DNA of 64,000 nucleotides from Endozoicomonas sp965208385 (GTDB taxonomy: Bacteria; Pseudomonadota; Gammaproteobacteria; Pseudomonadales; Endozoicomonadaceae): assembly GCA_965208385.1 (NCBI GenBank), contig CBDBOO010000009.1, forward strand, positions 1-64,000, written 5' to 3'. A program made the position numbers and the translations under genes. Each line of letters starts with the position of its first letter. Position 1 is the stretch's first letter. Shown here piece by piece: positions 16,905 to 26,399 of the stretch. Under the pieces are notes generated by a model that did no database searches, had not been told where the DNA came from, and saw nothing but the letters and a program-made list of their open reading frames with translations.

Positions 16905-18249
16905 GGCTCTTCGCCGTTTCATATGGATTTAAGAATATCTGCCACAGGGCTGGCAATCATAAATATCATCATCAAAAACGTGTCTGTATTTCGATAACCT
17001 CTGGCGCGACTTCTTGCCGCTTGAAACAGGCTGTTTAGCCCCTCCATACGAGCATTGGTATAGGTTGACGTCCAGCGTTGTAATATCCGATCTGCGTGAC
17101 TTTCTACTGTGCTGAGTGCTTTGCGAATAGGCTCTAGAATATCGCAGTCGCCCAGTGCTTCTTTCGCATACTTTATAAAGTGAGTCAGTCTCCATCGTGC
17201 TGCTCTTGGTGTTTCTGCCTTTCTGATCCAGCGGAGTTTCTCTTTGATCTTCCAGGCGATACCAGTCTTCAAGTCGCTCGCCTCAAGCTCCACAAGAGCT
17301 TCAATCTGCTTTTTAGTGAGAGGGCCATCTGCTTTCTTCAACACTGCCCAGCGTAGGCTTTTAGGATGGTCTTTCAACTTCCGCTCAGCTTTACGAACAT
17401 CGTCCACAGCCTTAGTGAATAGCTGAACAACGTGAAACCAGTCAACGGTTACATTGGCCTCTGGGAACTCTTCTTTCGTCGCTGACAGAAACGCTGGAGA
17501 CATGTCACAGACCACTTCCATCACATTGCTTGCCTGCCCGCCATGCTCTTCGAGGAAGGTTCTGAAATTCTTAACGGTTTCCTTACCTTTGCCGGGTGTT
17601 GCGAACACTACCGGTTTGTCATTCCGGTTCATGTCGATGAACACTGTGACGTAGTTGTGACCGCGTTTTGAAGCTGTTTCATCCAGCCCAATAGCACTCA
17701 ATTCTGATAGATCCATTACCATAAGAGATTGTTTGACATAATGTTTAATCACTCGCCATATGCGTTTGTCATTCACGCCAACATGCTTGGCACAGGCTTT
17801 CACCGGCATCTCTCTCACCAGCGTTAGCAGTGCCTGCTCAAACAGTAGAGTGAACTTACTATTCTCTCTTGCCCAGGGAACATTTACACGATGAATGCCG
17901 TGTTCCTCACAGCGCGTACGGGGGACTTTTGCTTTAATATAGCAATGGTGCTGAAAGAAGTTCAGGTGCTGCCAGGTAAGCACTTTAAAGTCATGAGCCT
18001 GAGAAGCTTTACCGCACTTGGGGCATGGATAGAGACTACCGCGTTCAGCACCTACATTGAGTACCAACTCATTGGGTTTCTTTGTTGTATCGAGATGCTG
18101 ATCAACTATTTTCCAAGGTGCCTGCAAGCCGAGGCCGAGCATAAATATCTGATTACCATCCATGGATGACTACTTAAACCTGTGAGCTTCCGGGTCGGGG
18201 ATTATCGGTCATATATCAGCACAAAATCCATAGCAAACAGCGAGGAGCC
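16905..18249 (-). mobile_element. ISL3-family insertion sequence, complete, 1345 bp
   Basis: Terminal inverted repeats of about 26 bp begin GGCTCTTCGCCGTTT at 16905 and, on the other strand, GGCTCCTCGCTGTTT at 18249; both continue to TATGGATTT. The 8-bp direct repeat TTATTTAT flanks the element at 16897-16904 and 18250-18257, the size expected for ISL3. It contains one intact transposase gene. Confidence 0.95.
16919..18163 (-). CDS. ISL3-family transposase
   Basis: DDE transposase of 414 residues that moves its own element. The N-terminal zinc-binding region has CPKCGK (about 47-52) and a later TRCEEHGIHRV. The catalytic core includes AIGLDETASKRGHNYVTVF (first Asp), MEVVCDMSPAFLSA (second Asp) and a C-terminal NARMEGLNSLFQAARSRARGYRN (Glu region). 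It appears intact. It differs clearly from the 411-aa ISL3 transposases elsewhere in this window, so two ISL3 types are present. Confidence 0.93.
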   Translation of the reverse strand: MDGNQIFMLGLGLQAPWKIVDQHLDTTKKPNELVLNVGAERGSLYPCPKCGKASQAHDFKVLTWQHLNFFQHHCYIKAKVPRTRCEEHGIHRVNVPWARENSKFTLLFEQALLTLVREMPVKACAKHVGVNDKRIWRVIKHYVKQSLMVMDLSELSAIGLDETASKRGHNYVTVFIDMNRNDKPVVFATPGKGKETVKNFRTFLEEHGGQASNVMEVVCDMSPAFLSATKEEFPEANVTVDWFHVVQLFTKAVDDVRKAERKLKDHPKSLRWAVLKKADGPLTKKQIEALVELEASDLKTGIAWKIKEKLRWIRKAETPRAARWRLTHFIKYAKEALGDCDILEPIRKALSTVESHADRILQRWTSTYTNARMEGLNSLFQAARSRARGYRNTDTFLMMIFMIASPVADILKSI

Positions 18250-18360
18250 TTATTTATTTTATAGTCTCTGTTTATGGATCGATGTAGCTGAAAAAAGCCT
18301 GCTGATTTGAATTCACTGAAGGTCTGTGAATCCAATATTTCTGCTTCAGGTGCACTGTTT

Positions 18361-19690
18361 GGCTCTACCTCAGATTGTGTGGGTAAATTTCAGCGATTCA
18401 CCCCTCTTGGATAAAGATCAAGGCCACCACAATGAAAGTAAATTGCAGTTTTGAACCTTTCTCTGTTTCTGTAGCCGTAGGCTCGACCCTTGAGTCGCTG
18501 TATCTTTCCATTCATGCCTTCTGCACGGCCATTGTCGGCTTTCAGAACTATTGCGTTAATAATTCCCCACAGGTGTTCTTTGATCATCTTGGCCACTTTA
18601 CGAACAGGTTCAAGCCGACACCTCAGTGCCCAGCTCAGCCACCGTTTCCATGCCTTGATAGCCCAAGCTCGTGATGTGTAATTCCACAGTGTCATCGCCA
18701 TCTCTTTGATGGCCCAGGCTCGTGCTGTTTTCAGCTTTGAATCACGCAACGGCTCGAACGCTTCCCACTTTTCATCGCTCATATTTTCAGGATTTGTTAG
18801 CCAGTCAAACCGGGTACCTTTGAGTAAGTCTGACCCTGTAGACATAAGCGCTTTATGCTCTTCTATGCGAACTTTATTGACCGCATTGCCTAAGTACTGG
18901 GCAACATGGAACTTGTCAAATGCTATTCGCTCCCTGGCTTCTGGCACATGCAATGTGACTGCCTTGATAAAGGGCTTCCACATATCCATGGTAACGCATT
19001 CAATACCGGCTTTCTGGTCTGGCGTCAGGGTCTCAAAGTACTCATTGAGGCTGTCAGCTTTATGGTTGTCGGCCAAATGTAAAACAATGCCTTTTTCATG
19101 ATCTGTAACCACAGTGACGTACTCACGCCTCTTCTGGAATGAGGTTTCGTCAACGGCTAACCGTTTGGGATTGTCGTGTACTCTGCGTGCCAGACCTCTC
19201 GCTACTGCACGCTGTTGGATACCGTCGATGGCATTCCAGCTAAGCTTCATTTGTTGGGCAACTGCACTGGTTGTTGCCTCTTTCAGCCAGTCAATAACAA
19301 GTGCTTCAAACAAGGCCGTAAAACCAGAGTTCGGTTCAGCCCATGGAACCTGTATTGTTTTTACACCGTGATCGGAACATTGTGTACGCGGAACATCAGC
19401 AATAAGGATGGTTTGAAACTGGCAGGTATCCAGATGCCGCCACTTCTTCTGACGTCGATCGTAACCCGGAGAGGGTTTATCACAAACACTGCATTTAGAA
19501 GGCTTTTTGCCATCATGTTCGAGAAAGATTTCGACTTTTCCTTCAGTAATGGAGAGTTCCACGTGAGCGACATGCCACGGAGTTTCAACGCCAAGTATTT
19601 TAGAGTAGAGTTCTTTATCGCGCATGTCGGCATCCTTGCCTTGAAGTGTTCAATATAGATTAAATCACCCACTAAAATTAGGGAAGAGCC
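18361..19690 (-). mobile_element. ISL3-family insertion sequence, copy A of three, 1330 bp
   Basis: The ends are GGCTCTACCTCAG at 18361 and, on the other strand, GGCTCTTCCCTAA at 19690. The exact 8-bp duplication CACTGTTT is at 18353-18360 and 19691-19698. The element is near-identical to copies at 23735-25064 and 25070-26399, so movement was recent. Confidence 0.95.
18390..19625 (-). CDS. ISL3-family transposase, copy A
   Basis: Intact 411-residue DDE transposase. CSVCDKPSPGYDRR (about 43-56) is the zinc-binding region and DVPRTQCSDHGV follows. LAVDETSFQKRREYVTVV holds the first catalytic Asp, and CVTMDMWKPFIKA the second. NGRAEGMNGKIQRLKGRAYGYRN carries the Glu region. The protein is identical to copy B and differs from copy C by Asn to His in the GYRNRERF segment. 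Confidence 0.95.
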   Translation of the reverse strand: MRDKELYSKILGVETPWHVAHVELSITEGKVEIFLEHDGKKPSKCSVCDKPSPGYDRRQKKWRHLDTCQFQTILIADVPRTQCSDHGVKTIQVPWAEPNSGFTALFEALVIDWLKEATTSAVAQQMKLSWNAIDGIQQRAVARGLARRVHDNPKRLAVDETSFQKRREYVTVVTDHEKGIVLHLADNHKADSLNEYFETLTPDQKAGIECVTMDMWKPFIKAVTLHVPEARERIAFDKFHVAQYLGNAVNKVRIEEHKALMSTGSDLLKGTRFDWLTNPENMSDEKWEAFEPLRDSKLKTARAWAIKEMAMTLWNYTSRAWAIKAWKRWLSWALRCRLEPVRKVAKMIKEHLWGIINAIVLKADNGRAEGMNGKIQRLKGRAYGYRNRERFKTAIYFHCGGLDLYPRGVNR

Positions 19691-20328
19691 CACTGTTTTT
19701 CAATGGAATACGGACTAACTCATCAGGTAACCATGAATGGCTTGCTAATTCTTCAGGAAATGTCTCAAGATAAGCCACCCCGGAGACTTCGTTGGCTGTA
19801 AATATTTTTATGACACTCTGTGTTGTCGAAGAATTTTCTTCAGATGCTTTTGAACCGTTCCCCCTGAGATAGCTTCTCAACTTTGTGGCACTGTGAGCTG
19901 TCATGATCAATTCAGAACGGGTTCCATAGCCATCGTCAATATAATGAAACTGACTTTCATGAATTGAGGTGCCGGTATCGTTGATTATAATTTCCTTTTT
20001 AATCAGAACGATAACTGCCAGGTGGTCGCGAACAGGCCCACTTAAGTGATAGTCACAGAATACAGCCGGTGATGAAAACCAGAAAAGGCAGAAAAGTACC
20101 AGATGTTTGTTAGCTGTTTTTATACTGCGCATGTTTTATTGTTGAAATATACAGAGATATAAAAATAGTACTTTTCAGAACATTTGCACTTTAATTTGAT
20201 GGGAAAGTTTTGTGTTTTTTTTACCCGTAGAAATAGACATTATTTACTGCTAAAAAAATTTGAACAAATATCGTAATTTTGTCAATTGAGTAAAACATCA
20301 TTCGTTATAGCCAGGTAAGGTAATAATT

Positions 20329-20490
20329 TTGACGATTCTGAAGGGGTTTAAGTATGTCGTAGATTCATGGATCGGCACAGCGGTAGCCATGATGTTATTT
20401 TTATGTGGGAGCGGGTTGCCTTTAACGCAAAAAATACAGGGTGAAGCCGATGACTTTGGTGGGTTAGCTTATTGGAAGAAAAATGAATGA
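20329..20490 (+). CDS. Possible small membrane protein, 53 aa
   Basis: A short frame from TTG 20329 to TGA 20488-20490, with AGGTAAGG about 9 bases upstream as a good ribosome site. The product has one hydrophobic segment (GTAVAMMLFLCGSGLPL) and a charged tail (GLAYWKKNE). Related sequence (TTTGGTGGGTT and GAAAAATGAATG) recurs in the scrambled repeat just downstream, so the gene may itself be damaged at its 3' end. No family recognised. Confidence 0.35.
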   Translation: MTILKGFKYVVDSWIGTAVAMMLFLCGSGLPLTQKIQGEADDFGGLAYWKKNE

Positions 20491-20504
20491 GCCTCAGGAA
20501 CAGT

Positions 20505-20690
20505 TAGTTGGGAGCACTAAAGTCCTATAAAAACTTTGGTGGGTTCCTGCTCCACATATGGCTATTCATGAAAAATGAATGTAGCCTCAGGAACAAATCG
20601 CTGTTCTTTGAACAACTGTTACAACATCTTCGAGATCAGACCGGACAGTTTGAACAACTGTTACAACATCTTCGAGATCAGACCGGACAG
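20505..20690. repeat. Scrambled MITE fragment followed by a 42-bp direct repeat
   Basis: Bases 20512-20609 contain pieces of the 232-bp MITE found intact at 21627 and 47415. They are interleaved with copies of the local sequence just upstream (TTTGGTGGGTT; GAATG-AGCCTCAGGAACA). Then a 42-bp unit beginning TTTGAACAACTGTTACAACA occurs twice, at 20607-20648 and 20649-20690. It encodes FEQLLQHLRDQTGQ twice in an open frame ending at 20744. This looks like a recombination or template-switch scar at the end of a lost gene. Confidence 0.65.
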
Positions 20691-20843
20691 GACTTTCCCA
20701 GCTATTCCCGACGAATTGATTCCGATACCTTAGAGACAACTTAATACAGACTTAAAAATAAGAGCAAAAGAAAGGCCTGCACTCCTATTGAGGCAGCAGA
20801 ATGGAATTTAATATAACCCTGAAAACCTGGCTATCTTTCGATT

Positions 20844-22440
20844 TTATGAAGTGTCTAGCTTTATTTTTTCCGGCTTGAATCCATTTGTGATTGCACTAAA
20901 TAAATCCTCCCAGCTATCAACCATCCAACTGATAAATAAACACGTCATTCTCTTCCAAAGATATTTTCGTGTTCCTCTTGATCGCTTCTTTAATGCTTTT
21001 TGAAATTCCGGGCTGGACATCTCCTGGATTTGATCCACCAGAAATGCCAGAAATGTAAGGTAGGCAAAATTCGTCGCCAGATGCTCTTTGCCATGACCGT
21101 AATTGTGTTCCAGATGATAACCTTGGTTTTTCAGGGTGTTAAACGTTTGATTTTCAATATGCCATCTGCATCGTCCTCCTCTCATGACACTGTGTACTGT
21201 CTCTTCATTTAATTCAATATCTGTTACCCAGCACCAATTATGTTGGTGACCTTTCTTGTCGATTTCAATGTAATCAAGAACATTGACTTTCTCAACCTGA
21301 TCTTGCAAATTCAGTGAGACGTTATTAGCGAATCGAAAGTTGTGCTTTACTCCATTTTTTTTATCATTGATTTTATGGTGATGGACTTCTCCCTCATCAT
21401 ATAGTGCATTCATCGCCTCAATAAGCGATACATGATTACCATCCTTAGCCACAATGATATAGTGCCAGCCATACTTCTTAATCAGCGCGATAGTAAGGTT
21501 GTCAGCGTATAGACCATCCAGAAGGATGATCAGTTTCAGCAGAGGATGTACTCGTTTTACGTGCGCAAAAAAACGTTTTATTGCATTTTTTTCGCAGTCA
21601 TTTTTGGTGCACCCATCCTGACGAATGGCTATGTTCCCGCCAATAGTTGTATTGCTTACTCCCTATGTTTACAGGGCTACAGACGTGCCTTATAAAGTAG
21701 AGATATGACTAAATCTTGTATATTGCATTTGTTTATTGCCCAAAGAACAGCGATTTGTTCTGGGATACCTTCCTATCTCATGAATAGCCATATGTGGAGC
21801 AGGAAAATAAAGTTTTTATAGGACTTTAGTGCTCCCAACTATTGACGGGAACATAGCCCTGACGAATAATAGCTTCTGGTTCAAGAGGTATAACTGTTTT
21901 CTGATCAGGGTGAGCAATGCAGCCTCCCATCATATTATGGTAGAAGGCTTCATTTTTCTTTCCTTCGTTTTTAATGCAGCAGTCTTTACAGCCACATTTC
22001 CCAGAATAAAAAAGTCCGGTGCCATCGATGGGCAGCAGATAATGGTCTTTCAATTTATCACAATTGAATTTGAATCCGTTGAGGGCACCATTTCGTTGAA
22101 TAATAGAAAATAACTTCTTAAATGGTTTTCGAATATCGTCAGGATTTATTAAATCAACAACTGCTCTCATTTGAGTGTCAGACGGAACTTTTCCATCTTT
22201 GACGTGATACAACTTTTCAAGATTATGGCAACGGATTTTATCTACCCGCTCATCATCAAATCCTAACAGAGAATCGTACTTTTGATGCATCATAGCAAAG
22301 GCAGACATTAGGAAGTTTTCAAAAGGAATAGGACAACTTCTAGATCGGTGATCCTTAATTCTGCCAAAGCACTCGAATACCTTGTTGATAAGATTTGTGG
22401 CATTAAAGTGCTTGCTGTACTTCTTAATAGCGGTAGCCAT
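20844..22440 (-). pseudogene. DDE transposase gene (451 aa) interrupted by a MITE
   Basis: The N-terminal part (22440-21859) and C-terminal part (21617-20844) form one frame once the 232-bp MITE at 21627-21858 and one copy of its 9-bp duplication are removed: 1356 bases, 451 codons plus stop. The joint reads EPEAIIRQ-DGCTKNDCEKNA. The protein has DDE features: LPIDGTGLFYSGKC (first Asp), LIILLDGLYADNLTI (second Asp) and RCRWHIENQTFNTLKNQGYHLEHNYGHG (Glu region). A C-terminal fragment of a related transposase is at 52648-53121. I cannot place the IS family with confidence; it resembles IS4/IS1634-like or ISNCY groups. It is inactive as found. Confidence 0.85.
21627..21858. mobile_element. MITE family M1, 232 bp, 9-bp target duplication
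   Basis: Noncoding element with inverted ends GGCTATGTTCCCG, the inversion extending to CAATAGTTG. It is flanked by the 9-bp direct repeat CTGACGAAT at 21618-21626 and 21859-21867. A second full-length copy of exactly 232 bp lies at 47415-47646 in opposite orientation. It carries no ORF and must be mobilised in trans. Confidence 0.93.
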
Positions 22441-22481
22441 AATCAGGTAAACGACAGTAATGTAGTAAGTATCTATTTTAG

Positions 22482-22745
22482 TTGATTAAAATTGTGCGAG
22501 GGCTTTTTTTACAACCTGCCTGTGTGCCTTGCAGCAGAAGGGGCTCAGAATTAATCGGGAATTGCTGGGACTTTCCTGTTAATAACAATACCTGCACTCT
22601 GATGGATGAGAGTAATGAAATCGCAGTGGTGATCGAATTGCCGGAAAACAGTGATTTGTTACTTCTGCACAGGATGTTAGCGCCACTGCCCTCAGAACCT
22701 GATATCCGCAATGGTCGAGCCCAGGGCCATCTCATTTGGCACTAA
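22482..22745 (+). pseudogene. Gene fragment ending in a MITE M2 terminus
   Basis: An 87-residue open frame starting at TTG. Its last residues (GHLIWH) and stop come from a 25-bp fragment of the M2 element end (CAGGGCCATCTCATTTGG, 22722-22746). The part before it (NTCTLMDESNEIAVVIELPE) is unrecognised and probably a remnant of a truncated gene. Noncoding status cannot be excluded. Confidence 0.35.
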
Positions 22746-22835
22746 CCATCAAATAACACTTTGAAATAGGCAGAATGTACAATAAAACATTCTGAAAATT
22801 TGGCATCCTATGCTTGAATAATAAGGATGCCGTAA

Positions 22836-23701
22836 GTGACTCTCTTGGATACTTTTTCAGAATTGACCGAAGTTCGTGCAGATAATCATCGCTACCCACT
22901 TTCACACCTCGTATTCATTGCCGTTTGCATGATTACCTGCGGTGCTGAAGACTGGAAAATGGTCTCATATCTTGGCAAGAAAAAGTTATCCTGGCTTAAG
23001 CTCTATATCCCTTTACCCCACGGAATTCCTTCCCAGCACACCTTTATCAGAGTATTCGAACGCATTGGTCCGGACGAATTTCGTCAATGCTTTATAACCT
23101 GGGTAAGCCTGATTGCTCAACGCACCCATGGAGAAGTCATCGCTATTGATGGTAAAACACTGAGACGTTCCTACGACAAAGGGAGCAATAAGGCCGCTAT
23201 TCATATGGTCAATGCGTGGGCCAGTCAGACTGGAATGGTACTCGGACAACTAAAAACATCAGAAAAGTCGAACGAGATTACAGCCATCCCAGCTCTTCTG
23301 GATATGCTGGAAGTGAGTGGCTGTATCATCAGCACTGACGCAATGGGTTGCCAGAAAGCTATTGCTGAAAAAATCAGAGAAAAAGGTGCTGATTACCTTC
23401 TAGCTGTTAAAGGAAATCAAAAGTCACTGCACGACGATATCAAACTTTATCTTGATGATCTTGCAACCAGAAAAATCTTACCTGAAAGCACCCAATTTCA
23501 TGAAACTATTGATAAAGGGCATGGTCGCATAGAAGTTCGACGATGTTGGGTAAGTACTGATATTTGCTGGCTTGAGCAACGTAATGACTGGCGAGATCTT
23601 ACGATGATCGGAGTCGTGGAAAGTGAGCGTCATGAGGGTGAAAAGGTCAGCCTTGAGCATCGTTATTTTATATCAAGCATGACAACCGATGCCGAGAATT
23701 T
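22836..23701 (+). pseudogene. ISAs1-family transposase, 3' truncated
   Basis: About 288 residues of an ISAs1-type (H-repeat-associated) DDE transposase starting at GTG 22836. Family features are the N-terminal LTEVRADNHRYPLSHLVFIAVC, then EVIAIDGKTLRRSYDKG (first Asp) and CIISTDAMGCQKAIAEKI (second Asp), followed by YLLAVKGNQKSLHDDI. The C-terminal part with the catalytic Glu (usually WGIENSLHW) is missing. The frame breaks at TTDAENL, where a 33-bp IS1-type end and then an ISL3 element begin. Confidence 0.9.
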
Positions 23702-23734
23702 GGTAGTGGGTTAAACCTGTAGGTTCCGAAAAGT
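23702..23734. mobile_element. 33-bp terminal fragment of an IS1-family element
   Basis: GGTAGTGGGTTAAACCTGTA and the following 13 bases match, in reverse complement, the right end of the IS1-type element at 49497-50350. The rest of that element was removed when the ISL3 copy at 23735 arrived or by a later deletion. Confidence 0.8.
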
Positions 23735-25064
23735 GGCTCTTCCCTAATTTTAGTGGGTGATTTAATCTATATTGAACACTTCAAGGCAAGGATGCCGACA
23801 TGCGCGATAAAGAACTCTACTCTAAAATACTTGGCGTTGAAACTCCGTGGCATGTCGCTCACGTGGAACTCTCCATTACTGAAGGAAAAGTCGAAATCTT
23901 TCTCGAACATGATGGCAAAAAGCCTTCTAAATGCAGTGTTTGTGATAAACCCTCTCCGGGTTACGATCGACGTCAGAAGAAGTGGCGGCATCTGGATACC
24001 TGCCAGTTTCAAACCATCCTTATTGCTGATGTTCCGCGTACACAATGTTCCGATCACGGTGTAAAAACAATACAGGTTCCATGGGCTGAACCGAACTCTG
24101 GTTTTACGGCCTTGTTTGAAGCACTTGTTATTGACTGGCTGAAAGAGGCAACAACCAGTGCAGTTGCCCAACAAATGAAGCTTAGCTGGAATGCCATCGA
24201 CGGTATCCAACAGCGTGCAGTAGCGAGAGGTCTGGCACGCAGAGTACACGACAATCCCAAACGGTTAGCCGTTGACGAAACCTCATTCCAGAAGAGGCGT
24301 GAGTACGTCACTGTGGTTACAGATCATGAAAAAGGCATTGTTTTACATTTGGCCGACAACCATAAAGCTGACAGCCTCAATGAGTACTTTGAGACCCTGA
24401 CGCCAGACCAGAAAGCCGGTATTGAATGCGTTACCATGGATATGTGGAAGCCCTTTATCAAGGCAGTCACATTGCATGTGCCAGAAGCCAGGGAGCGAAT
24501 AGCATTTGACAAGTTCCATGTTGCCCAGTACTTAGGCAATGCGGTCAATAAAGTTCGCATAGAAGAGCATAAAGCGCTTATGTCTACAGGGTCAGACTTA
24601 CTCAAAGGTACCCGGTTTGACTGGCTAACAAATCCTGAAAATATGAGCGATGAAAAGTGGGAAGCGTTCGAGCCGTTGCGTGATTCAAAGCTGAAAACAG
24701 CACGAGCCTGGGCCATCAAAGAGATGGCGATGACACTGTGGAATTACACATCACGAGCTTGGGCTATCAAGGCATGGAAACGGTGGCTGAGCTGGGCACT
24801 GAGGTGTCGGCTTGAACCTGTTCGTAAAGTGGCCAAGATGATCAAAGAACACCTGTGGGGAATTATTAACGCAATAGTTCTGAAAGCCGACAATGGCCGT
24901 GCAGAAGGCATGAATGGAAAGATACAGCGACTCAAGGGTCGAGCCTACGGCTACAGAAACAGAGAAAGGTTCAAAACTGCAATTTACTTTCATTGTGGTG
25001 GCCTTGATCTTTATCCAAGAGGGGTGAATCGCTGAAATTTACCCACACAATCTGAGGTAGAGCC
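23735..25064 (+). mobile_element. ISL3-family insertion sequence, copy B, first of a tandem pair
   Basis: Full 1330-bp copy in plus orientation (GGCTCTTCCC at 23735 to GTAGAGCC at 25064), near-identical to copy A. Copy C starts only 5 bp later (spacer CGAAA, 25065-25069). No 8-bp duplication flanks copy B or the tandem as a whole, so rearrangement followed insertion. Confidence 0.93.
23800..25035 (+). CDS. ISL3-family transposase, copy B
   Basis: Intact 411-residue transposase, identical in protein sequence to the minus-strand copy at 18390-19625. It is the first of two tandem copies. The short leader before it (TTTAATCTATATTGAACAC) may hold a promoter shared by all copies. Confidence 0.95.
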   Translation: MRDKELYSKILGVETPWHVAHVELSITEGKVEIFLEHDGKKPSKCSVCDKPSPGYDRRQKKWRHLDTCQFQTILIADVPRTQCSDHGVKTIQVPWAEPNSGFTALFEALVIDWLKEATTSAVAQQMKLSWNAIDGIQQRAVARGLARRVHDNPKRLAVDETSFQKRREYVTVVTDHEKGIVLHLADNHKADSLNEYFETLTPDQKAGIECVTMDMWKPFIKAVTLHVPEARERIAFDKFHVAQYLGNAVNKVRIEEHKALMSTGSDLLKGTRFDWLTNPENMSDEKWEAFEPLRDSKLKTARAWAIKEMAMTLWNYTSRAWAIKAWKRWLSWALRCRLEPVRKVAKMIKEHLWGIINAIVLKADNGRAEGMNGKIQRLKGRAYGYRNRERFKTAIYFHCGGLDLYPRGVNR

Positions 25065-25069
25065 CGAAA

Positions 25070-26399
25070 GGCTCTTCCCTAATTTTAGTGGGTGATTTAA
25101 TCTATATTGAACACTTCAAGGCAAGGATGCCGACATGCGCGATAAAGAACTCTACTCTAAAATACTTGGCGTTGAAACTCCGTGGCATGTCGCTCACGTG
25201 GAACTCTCCATTACTGAAGGAAAAGTCGAAATCTTTCTCGAACATGATGGCAAAAAGCCTTCTAAATGCAGTGTTTGTGATAAACCCTCTCCGGGTTACG
25301 ATCGACGTCAGAAGAAGTGGCGGCATCTGGATACCTGCCAGTTTCAAACCATCCTTATTGCTGATGTTCCGCGTACACAATGTTCCGATCACGGTGTAAA
25401 AACAATACAGGTTCCATGGGCTGAACCGAACTCTGGTTTTACGGCCTTGTTTGAAGCACTTGTTATTGACTGGCTGAAAGAGGCAACAACCAGTGCAGTT
25501 GCCCAACAAATGAAGCTTAGCTGGAATGCCATCGACGGTATCCAACAGCGTGCAGTAGCGAGAGGTCTGGCACGCAGAGTACACGACAATCCCAAACGGT
25601 TAGCCGTTGACGAAACCTCATTCCAGAAGAGACGTGAGTACGTCACTGTGGTTACAGATCATGAAAAAGGCATTGTTTTACATTTGGCCGACAACCATAA
25701 AGCTGACAGCCTCAATGAGTACTTTGAGACCCTGACGCCAGACCAGAAAGCCGGTATTGAATGCGTTACCATGGATATGTGGAAGCCCTTTATCAAGGCA
25801 GTCACATTGCATGTGCCAGAAGCCAGGGAGCGAATAGCATTTGACAAGTTCCATGTTGCCCAGTACTTAGGCAATGCGGTCAATAAAGTTCGCATAGAAG
25901 AGCATAAAGCGCTTATGTCTACAGGGTCAGACTTACTCAAAGGTACCCGGTTTGACTGGCTAACAAATCCTGAAAATATGAGCGATGAAAAGTGGGAAGC
26001 GTTCGAGCCGTTGCGTGATTCAAAGCTGAAAACAGCACGAGCCTGGGCCATCAAAGAGATGGCGATGACACTGTGGAATTACACATCACGAGCTTGGGCT
26101 ATCAAGGCATGGAAACGGTGGCTGAGCTGGGCACTGAGGTGTCGGCTTGAACCTGTTCGTAAAGTGGCCAAGATGATCAAAGAACACCTGTGGGGAATTA
26201 TTAACGCAATAGTTCTGAAAGCCGACAATGGCCGTGCAGAAGGCATGAATGGAAAGATACAGCGACTCAAGGGTCGAGCCTACGGCTACAGACACAGAGA
26301 AAGGTTCAAAACTGCAATTTACTTTCATTGTGGTGGCCTTGATCTTTATCCAAGAGGGGTGAATCGCTGAAATTTACCCACACAATCTGAGGTAGAGCC
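25070..26399 (+). mobile_element. ISL3-family insertion sequence, copy C, second of a tandem pair
   Basis: Full 1330-bp copy directly repeated after copy B. Its right end abuts the tnpC gene of an IS66-type element at 26400. Direct tandem copies separated by a few bases are a configuration from which IS junction promoters and further transposition can arise. Confidence 0.93.
25135..26370 (+). CDS. ISL3-family transposase, copy C
   Basis: Intact 411-residue transposase differing from copies A and B by one amino acid (GYRHRERF instead of GYRNRERF). At least one silent change is also visible (AGGCGT to AGACGT in the QKRREYV codons). Divergence is minimal, so duplication is recent. Confidence 0.95.
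   Translation: MRDKELYSKILGVETPWHVAHVELSITEGKVEIFLEHDGKKPSKCSVCDKPSPGYDRRQKKWRHLDTCQFQTILIADVPRTQCSDHGVKTIQVPWAEPNSGFTALFEALVIDWLKEATTSAVAQQMKLSWNAIDGIQQRAVARGLARRVHDNPKRLAVDETSFQKRREYVTVVTDHEKGIVLHLADNHKADSLNEYFETLTPDQKAGIECVTMDMWKPFIKAVTLHVPEARERIAFDKFHVAQYLGNAVNKVRIEEHKALMSTGSDLLKGTRFDWLTNPENMSDEKWEAFEPLRDSKLKTARAWAIKEMAMTLWNYTSRAWAIKAWKRWLSWALRCRLEPVRKVAKMIKEHLWGIINAIVLKADNGRAEGMNGKIQRLKGRAYGYRHRERFKTAIYFHCGGLDLYPRGVNR

Larger units (their letters stand above)
16536..20132 (-). pseudogene. Gene for a 301-aa exported/membrane protein split by two ISL3 insertions
   Basis: Three minus-strand pieces (20132-19691, 18352-18250, 16896-16536) belong to one gene. The first is interrupted by the element at 18361-19690, which duplicated CACTGTTT. 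The second is interrupted by the element at 16905-18249, which duplicated TTATTTAT. Removing each element with one duplication copy gives 906 bases, an open frame of 301 codons plus stop. The protein has a signal peptide (KHLVLFCLFWFSSPAVFCDYH) and a hydrophobic segment near the C-terminus (IIALTSVFVVLSGTLYL). Between the insertions the frame reads on as APEAEILDSQTFSEFK. I do not recognise the family. As found, only truncated products could be made. Confidence 0.85.
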
